A stretch of 17,225 bases of DNA, taken from the NCBI GenBank assembly GCA_021793855.1, contig JAJYRY010000008.1, positions 1-17,225 of the forward strand, given 5' to 3'. Of the stretch, positions 15,732 through 17,225 are shown in pieces. The stretch comes from Thermoplasmata archaeon. GTDB lineage: Archaea > Thermoplasmatota > Thermoplasmata > Thermoplasmatales > GCA-001856825. The notes beneath the pieces were generated by a model. It had not been told where the DNA came from. It searched no databases and was given only the letters and a program-made list of their open reading frames with translations. The translations under genes and the position numbers were made by a program. Numbering within the stretch: the first letter of the stretch is position 1; each line of letters starts with the position of its first letter.

Positions 15732-15782
15732 ATCACCATCGTTCTTATTCAATTTTTTGTTAACTCATCTTTATATTTTTCG
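15732..15782 (-). promoter_or_regulatory. Promoter and SD of the transketolase operon
   Basis: On the minus strand CGAAAAATATAAA (15782 to 15770) is a very good archaeal BRE plus TATA box, predicting a start near 15747. The resulting leader of about 23 nt contains GGTGAT (15737 to 15732), which decides in favour of the GTG start at 15723. Confidence 0.7.
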
Positions 15783-15950
15783 AGCTCATAGAAAATTCTG
15801 CCAGCATACCACTTTTATATAGGAGGATTATTTATTTTCTCCTTATCACTTGAAAGCTGCTGTTTCCTCTCTCAGATTCTGAAGTTGAAGTGTTATTTCA
15901 GATCATTTCTATCCATAATTCCTGCAGGTTGAAAATGTGTTTTGTTTATC
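15783..15950. other. Divergent intergenic region without a recognisable gene
   Basis: This is the middle of the 277-bp space between the transketolase operon and the regulator gene. It is AT-rich and contains no ORF with a credible start. TTTTATATA at 15813-15821 would make a good plus-strand TATA box with a start near 15843, about 160 nt before the regulator's coding start, so a long leader or a small RNA is possible. An imperfect inverted repeat AGGAG (15821-15825) / CTCCT (15839-15843) lies just downstream of it. No further structure was seen. Confidence 0.4.
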
Positions 15951-15959
15951 TATTTAATA
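15951..15959 (+). promoter_or_regulatory. TATA box of the DtxR-family regulator gene
   Basis: TATTTAATA fits an archaeal TATA box and predicts a start at about 15981, leaving a leader of about 20 nt. The repeated element at 15967-15987 then lies between TATA and start site, where a repressor would block polymerase. GGTGA at 15996-16000 is the only Shine-Dalgarno candidate, but it touches the GTG start directly, with no spacer, which is unusual. Confidence 0.45.
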
Positions 15960-15966
15960 TTTCGTG

Positions 15967-15987
15967 AAAAAGGGTAATAATTCCTAA
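15967..15987 (+). promoter_or_regulatory. Candidate operator, copy 1 (before the regulator gene)
   Basis: AAAAAGGGTAA (15967-15977), five unmatched bases, then CCTAA (15983-15987). The same arrangement with the same spacing occurs before citrate synthase at 16547-16567; 17 of 21 positions agree. Its CCTAA also forms the left arm of the inverted repeat CCTAAA-CAA-TTTAGG (15983-15997). A binding site for the adjacent DtxR-family protein is the simplest reading, by inference. Confidence 0.5.
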
Positions 15988-15997
15988 ACAATTTAGG
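15983..15997. repeat. Inverted repeat at the regulator's start
   Basis: Perfect 6-bp arms CCTAAA and TTTAGG flank a 3-bp centre, ending 3 bp before the GTG start codon. The right arm continues as TTAGGTGAG (15993-16001), which agrees at 8 of 9 positions with the TTAGGTWAG half-site of DtxR/IdeR boxes. The palindrome fits binding of a dimer and hence autoregulation. It could also fold in the mRNA leader and hide the ribosome site. Confidence 0.5.
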
Positions 15998-16000
15998 TGA

Positions 16001-16393
16001 GTGAAAACGAACGAGGATAGGGAAAAATATCTCGAATCCATCGATCATTTCATAAAGGAACAAGGATACGCTCGACCTCTTGAGATTGCTGAGTTCTTGA
16101 AAGTGACACCTGCTTCCGTATCGCAGATGCTAAGCAAACTTTCTAATGATGGATTGATAAACTATCAGAAATACAGGGGAATGACGCTTACTGAAAAGGG
16201 GAAAAAGCTTCTGGAGAATTTGAACAGGAAGGAAAGTTCCATTTATGAGCTGCTGAAATTGATGGGTTGCGATGAGGAGACTGCTAAAGAGAGAGCCTGC
16301 TTCTTCGAACACTTCATCGACGAAGACCTAGCAGAAAAGATGAGGATATTCACAAATAAAATAAAGGAGAGCAAGCTGAAGCTTCCTGCATAG
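16001..16393 (+). CDS. DtxR/MntR-family metal-dependent transcriptional regulator
   Basis: DNA-binding regulator of 130 residues with a winged helix at about 10-66 (GYARPLEIAEFLKVTPASVSQMLSKL, then the wing YRGMTLTEKGKKLL) and a helical dimerisation/metal-binding domain at about 70-125. There is no SH3-like third domain, so the size is MntR-like. C100-x2-E103-H104 (ACFFEH) matches the Cys-x2-Glu-His site of DtxR, and E12 aligns with the MntR metal ligand E11. At two other ligand positions it differs by eye: K9 replaces MntR Asp8/DtxR Met10, and E78 replaces the conserved His. The start is GTG at 16001; an in-frame TGA immediately precedes it, so no upstream start is possible. Likely metals are iron or manganese. 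Likely targets are its own promoter and that of citrate synthase. Confidence 0.88.
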   Translation: MKTNEDREKYLESIDHFIKEQGYARPLEIAEFLKVTPASVSQMLSKLSNDGLINYQKYRGMTLTEKGKKLLENLNRKESSIYELLKLMGCDEETAKERACFFEHFIDEDLAEKMRIFTNKIKESKLKLPA

Positions 16394-16403
16394 TGTCAGA
16401 TCA

Positions 16404-16414
16404 CCCATAATGGG
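16404..16414. repeat. Small palindrome CCCAT-A-ATGGG
   Basis: A perfect palindrome with 5-bp arms, beginning 11 bp after the regulator's stop codon. No T-run follows, so it does not look like a terminator. It may be chance or a weak protein site. Confidence 0.3.
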
Positions 16415-16430
16415 ACCATTCAACCGCTGT

Positions 16431-16515
16431 GCTGTCGAACATTAGAGGGTACTTTATGCCACATTCTTTGCCTTTATTACGCAATTGAAATTTCACCAAT
16501 AATTCGCTGTCGAAC
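16431..16515 (+). repeat. 10-bp direct repeat GCTGTCGAAC
   Basis: Two exact copies, at 16431-16440 and 16506-16515, lie 75 bp apart in the 225-bp gap between the regulator and citrate synthase genes. Flanking bases are not alike. No coding function or mobile element is seen. Meaning unknown. Confidence 0.4.
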
Positions 16516-16546
16516 GATGAATGTGATTAAGTTTGTATTCACAGTT

Positions 16547-16567
16547 AAAAAGGGTAAGTTTACCTAA
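16547..16567 (+). promoter_or_regulatory. Candidate operator, copy 2 (before citrate synthase)
   Basis: AAAAAGGGTAA (16547-16557), five bases, then CCTAA (16563-16567): the same element as at 15967-15987. This copy also contains the inverted repeat GGTAA-GT-TTACC (16553-16564). Read on the minus strand from 16567 it agrees at 15 of 19 positions with the degenerate DtxR/IdeR box. It lies 52 bp before the gene's first ATG and just upstream of a TATA box at 16581. Confidence 0.5.
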
Positions 16568-16580
16568 TTTTTGGACAGTG

Positions 16581-16615
16581 TTTTATAATCGTTTATGCTA
16601 ATTATTCTTGTGATC
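16581..16615 (+). promoter_or_regulatory. TATA box and SD of the citrate synthase gene
   Basis: TTTTATAAT at 16581-16589 is a good TATA box predicting a start near 16611. GTGATC at 16610-16615 is an exact stretch of the archaeal SD complement, 3 nt before the first ATG (16619) and 6 nt before the second (16622). A start that near the SD would trim it, so either the start lies slightly upstream or the mRNA is leaderless. Confidence 0.5.
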
Positions 16616-16618
16616 TAA

Positions 16619-17225
16619 ATGATGAGTTCAAAACCTACTATCAACTATGGATTGGAGGGGATTTATGTCGATGAAAGCTCCATATCCAAGGTAGACGGAC
16701 AGAACGGAAAATTGTGGTACAGGGGATACTCTATAGAAGACCTTGCGGAACGTTCGAATTTTGAAGAGGTCTCGTACCTGCTGATATACGGAAAATTGCC
16801 AACACAGAAGGAATATGACGAATTCGTGAAGAAACTTAAGGACAGAAGGGAAATTGAGCCGGAAATAAGGGATCTCATAAAGAAGATGGCACCTGTAGCC
16901 CATCCCATGGACGTGATAAGAACAGCAACGTCGATGCTCGTAATGTACGATAATGATCCCAACAACAAGGCAACTGAAGCAACAATAGACAAGGTAATAA
17001 CCCTGATAGCAAAAGTATCAACTATTGCGGCTGCGACTGGGAGATTCCGGGCGAAGAAGAGTTACATTCATCCAGACAATTCTCTGGGACATTCAGAGAA
17101 CTTCCTCTACATGCTCACAGGAAAGAAGCCTACAAAGTTCGAGAGCAAGCTGATTGACCTCATGTTCATACTGCATGCAGAGCACAGCACCAATGCATCC
17201 ACATTCTCCGTTCTTGTGACTGCAT
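16619..17225 (+). CDS. gltA: Citrate synthase, 5' part (runs off the window)
   Basis: Condenses acetyl-CoA and oxaloacetate to citrate at the entry to the citric acid cycle. No stop codon occurs before the window ends: 202 complete codons are visible, about half of a normal 370-390-residue enzyme. Diagnostic blocks are GLEGIYVDESSISKVDG (11-27), WYRGYSIEDLAE, VSYLLIYGKLPT, APVAHPMDVIRTA, and ILHAEHSTNASTF (184-196), where H189 aligns with the oxaloacetate-binding His187 of the Thermoplasma enzyme. The catalytic His/His/Asp residues would lie beyond the window. A 2-methylcitrate synthase is the main alternative. The frame begins ATG ATG (16619 and 16622), with GTGATC just upstream. Its promoter region carries the element shared with the upstream regulator gene. 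Confidence 0.9.
   Translation, partial: MMSSKPTINYGLEGIYVDESSISKVDGQNGKLWYRGYSIEDLAERSNFEEVSYLLIYGKLPTQKEYDEFVKKLKDRREIEPEIRDLIKKMAPVAHPMDVIRTATSMLVMYDNDPNNKATEATIDKVITLIAKVSTIAAATGRFRAKKSYIHPDNSLGHSENFLYMLTGKKPTKFESKLIDLMFILHAEHSTNASTFSVLVTA

Noticed and set aside
15935..15967. 10-codon ORF (ATG at 15935) as a leader peptide before the regulator
   Set aside because: No good SD, and the predicted TATA at 15951 lies inside it; likely chance.
16431..16520. GTTCGAC on the minus strand as a tRNA T-loop
   Set aside because: Flanking bases do not pair as a T-arm and no acceptor or anticodon stem can be built.

Overview
The window looks like chromosomal DNA from an archaeon, most likely of the Thermoplasmata/Thermoplasmatales. 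This is an inference from several signs. Shine-Dalgarno sites are of the GGTGA type, while other genes have a TATA-like box about 26 bases before an ATG, the layout of leaderless archaeal transcripts. A 222-residue transaldolase carries its Schiff-base lysine at position 86, as I recall for the Thermoplasma acidophilum enzyme. Transketolase is split into two genes, and there are an archaeal MptA-type GTP cyclohydrolase and an Lhr-type helicase. The secreted solute-binding protein has no cysteine and about 32 N-glycosylation sequons. No rRNA, tRNA, CRISPR array, transposase or phage gene was seen.

Layout. (1) 66-4975, plus strand: a dipeptide/oligopeptide ABC transporter operon (permeases DppB and DppC, ATPases DppD and DppF) with 4-nt ATGA overlaps or very short gaps, ending in a small two-helix membrane protein. 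(2) 5088-7901, plus: the large membrane-anchored solute-binding protein of the same system, with its own TATA-like box and a T-run terminator at 7915-7930. (3) 7985-8716, minus: a ferredoxin-reductase-like flavoprotein, divergent from (4) 8805-11510, plus: an Lhr-like helicase with a C-terminal zinc ribbon. The 88-bp gap between their starts holds a TATA-like box for each. (5) 15723 down to 11507, minus: transketolase N, transketolase C, transaldolase and a DHH-like phosphoesterase, translationally coupled with no gaps, then after 52 bp mptA. The mptA stop overlaps the helicase stop by 4 nt. (6) 16001-16393, plus: a DtxR/MntR-family metalloregulator. (7) 16619-17225, plus: the 5' part of a citrate synthase gene that runs off the window.

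Function. The first third is a peptide-uptake system of an organism that lives on peptides, with two ATPases that are unusually long because of charged helical insertions. The minus-strand operon is the non-oxidative pentose phosphate branch (split transketolase plus transaldolase) joined to a phosphoesterase and to the first enzyme of archaeal pterin synthesis. MptA makes a 2',3'-cyclic phosphate that must be opened by a phosphodiesterase, so the adjacent DHH protein is a candidate for that step.

The most interesting non-coding signal is a 21-bp element, AAAAAGGGTAA-N5-CCTAA. It occurs exactly twice among the intergenic sequences read, once before the DtxR-family gene and once before citrate synthase. 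Its minus-strand reading in front of citrate synthase resembles a DtxR/IdeR box. I propose that the two form a small metal-responsive regulon that controls entry into the citric acid cycle. The regulator itself has altered metal ligands by eye alignment.
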